Shown in pieces: positions 63,263 to 64,000 of a stretch of DNA of 64,000 bases; positions within the stretch are counted from its first letter, which is position 1, and each line of letters begins with the position of its first letter. Location: positions 87,217-151,216 of the forward strand of contig JARGPA010000002.1 of assembly GCA_029213305.1 (NCBI GenBank), given 5' to 3'. The notes below the pieces were generated by a model. It saw only the letters and a program-made list of their open reading frames with translations. It searched no databases and was not told the DNA's origin. This stretch comes from Phycisphaerales bacterium. GTDB lineage: Bacteria > Planctomycetota > Phycisphaerae > Phycisphaerales > UBA1924. The translations under genes and the position numbers were made by a program.

Positions 63263-63347
63263 TTTCTTATATCGAACTCCTAAATACAATCTTCAGGTTT
63301 GATTCAGCAATTCAAACTTACGATGCTATCTACCACAGGAAGTGTTT

Positions 63348-63680
63348 TTGACACGTAATCATTGGGCTATCCTGTTTGGTGCCGCATGGTTGTGTTCAAT
63401 CGCAACTGGGATTTGATTGCTTATTGATTATTCAGCCGCTCCGGGCCAGGTCGGTATAACTCTGACTAACTGGCCTGACAAGGGTGGATTGATCTAGGAA
63501 ACGAATCTATGGACAGTTGTGTTATTCGTCCATCCTCGATTCCCTTGCACTCGTTCAACTCTTGATGAGTATGAGATGACATTGGGTAACTCTGCTGCGG
63601 AAGATTCTGTAGCGGCGTGTAATGGATTTGCACAAACCACTGACAAGCTCACTCAAACTATTGGACTATTCATCGTCTAA
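63348..63680 (+). pseudogene. Remnant of a thioredoxin-like membrane protein, two in-frame stops
   Basis: From a TTG at 63348 with AGGAAG five bases upstream, one frame reads continuously to a TAA at 63678 except for TGA at 63414 and TAG at 63495. The protein begins LTRNHWAILFGAAWLCSI, has SAAPGQVG and NWP, and then TVVLFVHPRFPCTRSTLDE. The last segment matches the planctomycete thioredoxin-like HPxCPC motif with the first cysteine changed to Phe. Codon phase is preserved across both stops, so this looks like a recently silenced gene. It is truncated after about 110 codons. Confidence 0.65.
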
Positions 63681-63702
63681 TCGTAAACAACAATCAAAAA
63701 AC

Positions 63703-63730
63703 AAAACACCCAGCACTTGCTGGGTGTTTT
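63703..63730 (-). terminator. Terminator for the flotillin-like gene (usable in both directions)
   Basis: A 12-bp stem, AAAACACCCAGC (63703-63714) with GCTGGGTGTTTT (63719-63730), four-base loop. On the minus strand it is followed by GTTTTTTG, a good T-tract 22 bases past the stop at 63752. Confidence 0.88.
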
Positions 63731-63751
63731 AATACATTCAACCAAGTAGGT

Positions 63752-64000
63752 TTACTCGGTCTTTTCGTCGAGTACATCGGACGAATTGTCCATCCCTGTG
63801 ACTTGCCCGAGTGCGCTTGGGAGTTCGATTCCTGCTTGCTTTGCGAGTTCGTGAACCTGAGGTAACGAACCGATCATGCCGCTCAAGAAGTTGGCTGTTG
63901 CGTTTCCTTTCCCGTCTCCTCCAGATCCTGAATCCCAGACTGTGATCTTGTCGATCTTGAGGTTCTGGATCGCTTTGACTTGCATTTCAACGAGTTCTGG
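63752..64000 (-). CDS. Flotillin-like SPFH protein (C-terminal end only)
   Basis: Reading in from the window edge gives PELVEMQVKAIQNLKIDKIT, then VWDSGSGG, GNATANFLSGM, LPQVHELAKQAGIELP and an acidic end. The IDKITVWDSG and GIELPSALG patterns match the C-terminus of flotillins, membrane-domain scaffold proteins of the SPFH family. The N-terminal SPFH part lies outside the window. Its terminator is at 63703-63730. Confidence 0.85.
   Translation of the reverse strand, partial: PELVEMQVKAIQNLKIDKITVWDSGSGGDGKGNATANFLSGMIGSLPQVHELAKQAGIELPSALGQVTGMDNSSDVLDEKTE

Noticed and set aside
63414..63416. TGA as a selenocysteine codon in the thioredoxin-like frame
   Set aside because: A second in-frame stop (TAG) follows, the position is in the signal/membrane segment and not in the redox motif, and no SECIS-like hairpin is evident.

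Overview
The window looks like a stretch of chromosome from a Phycisphaerae-type planctomycete (phylum Planctomycetota), at intermediate GC content judged by eye. Evidence: two exported proteins end in paired calcium-loop (dockerin-like) repeats with the core 'NFFDIS' and a terminal 'GCP', a style I associate with this class; several proteins match planctomycete-type families (DUF3299, choice-of-anchor B, coiled-coil membrane proteins, a CPC-motif thioredoxin-like remnant); start codons are often GTG/TTG and Shine-Dalgarno sites are frequently weak. There are no phage, IS or CRISPR signatures; the window is mostly core and housekeeping sequence with some unusual domain combinations.

Layout. 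1-1.5 kb: minus-strand membrane proteins (a partial DUF456 protein and an unknown). 1.7-9.2 kb: plus-strand block with SRP RNA, dnaX carrying a textbook -1 frameshift signal, ybaB, a Nudix hydrolase, a cyclodeaminase-like protein, an RsbU-type phosphatase, a YkgJ cysteine-cluster protein, an MsbA-like exporter and a zinc-ribbon protein. 9.2-13.8 kb: a CheW domain split by a zinc-binding CZB domain, an ABC-F ATPase, a methyltransferase/truncated-haemoglobin pair and tRNA-Ser. 13.8-23.2 kb: O-antigen-ligase-like protein, coiled-coil membrane protein plus solute-binding lipoprotein, HD-GYP protein, M20 hydrolase, a lipoprotein, and a UvrC lacking its C-terminal HhH region. 23.2-29.3 kb (minus): serine hydrolase, ClC channel with CBS domains, topoisomerase I with a lysine-rich N-terminal tail.

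29.5-34.1 kb: a TroABCD/YtgABCD-type metal ABC operon. Both permeases carry a C-terminal DtxR/MntR-like domain with conserved metal-ligand spacing, and two abutting 16-bp palindromes sit just upstream of the first gene. This resembles chlamydial YtgC-R, but with the regulator-like domain present twice. It is followed by astB and an NhaA antiporter with a long His/Asp/Glu-rich loop. 37.4-40.4 kb (minus): LolD/MacB-like ATPase, FtsX-like permease and a DUF3299 protein. 40.5-46.7 kb: two secreted tagged proteins flank a pyrimidine-salvage pair (upp and a yeast-type cytosine deaminase) and an exported protein.

46.8-64 kb: tRNA-Leu, DoxX protein, large degenerate-VWA protein, tmk, plsY, a small acidic protein, a second RsbU-type phosphatase, a TPR protein, an ECF sigma/anti-sigma pair, metG, a DUF2007/zinc-ribbon protein, a HAD phosphatase and der. 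The window ends with a pseudogene carrying two in-frame stops and the C-terminal end of a flotillin-like protein.

The strongest observations are the doubled permease-DtxR fusion with its tandem operator, the complete dnaX frameshift cassette, and the CheW-CZB fusion.
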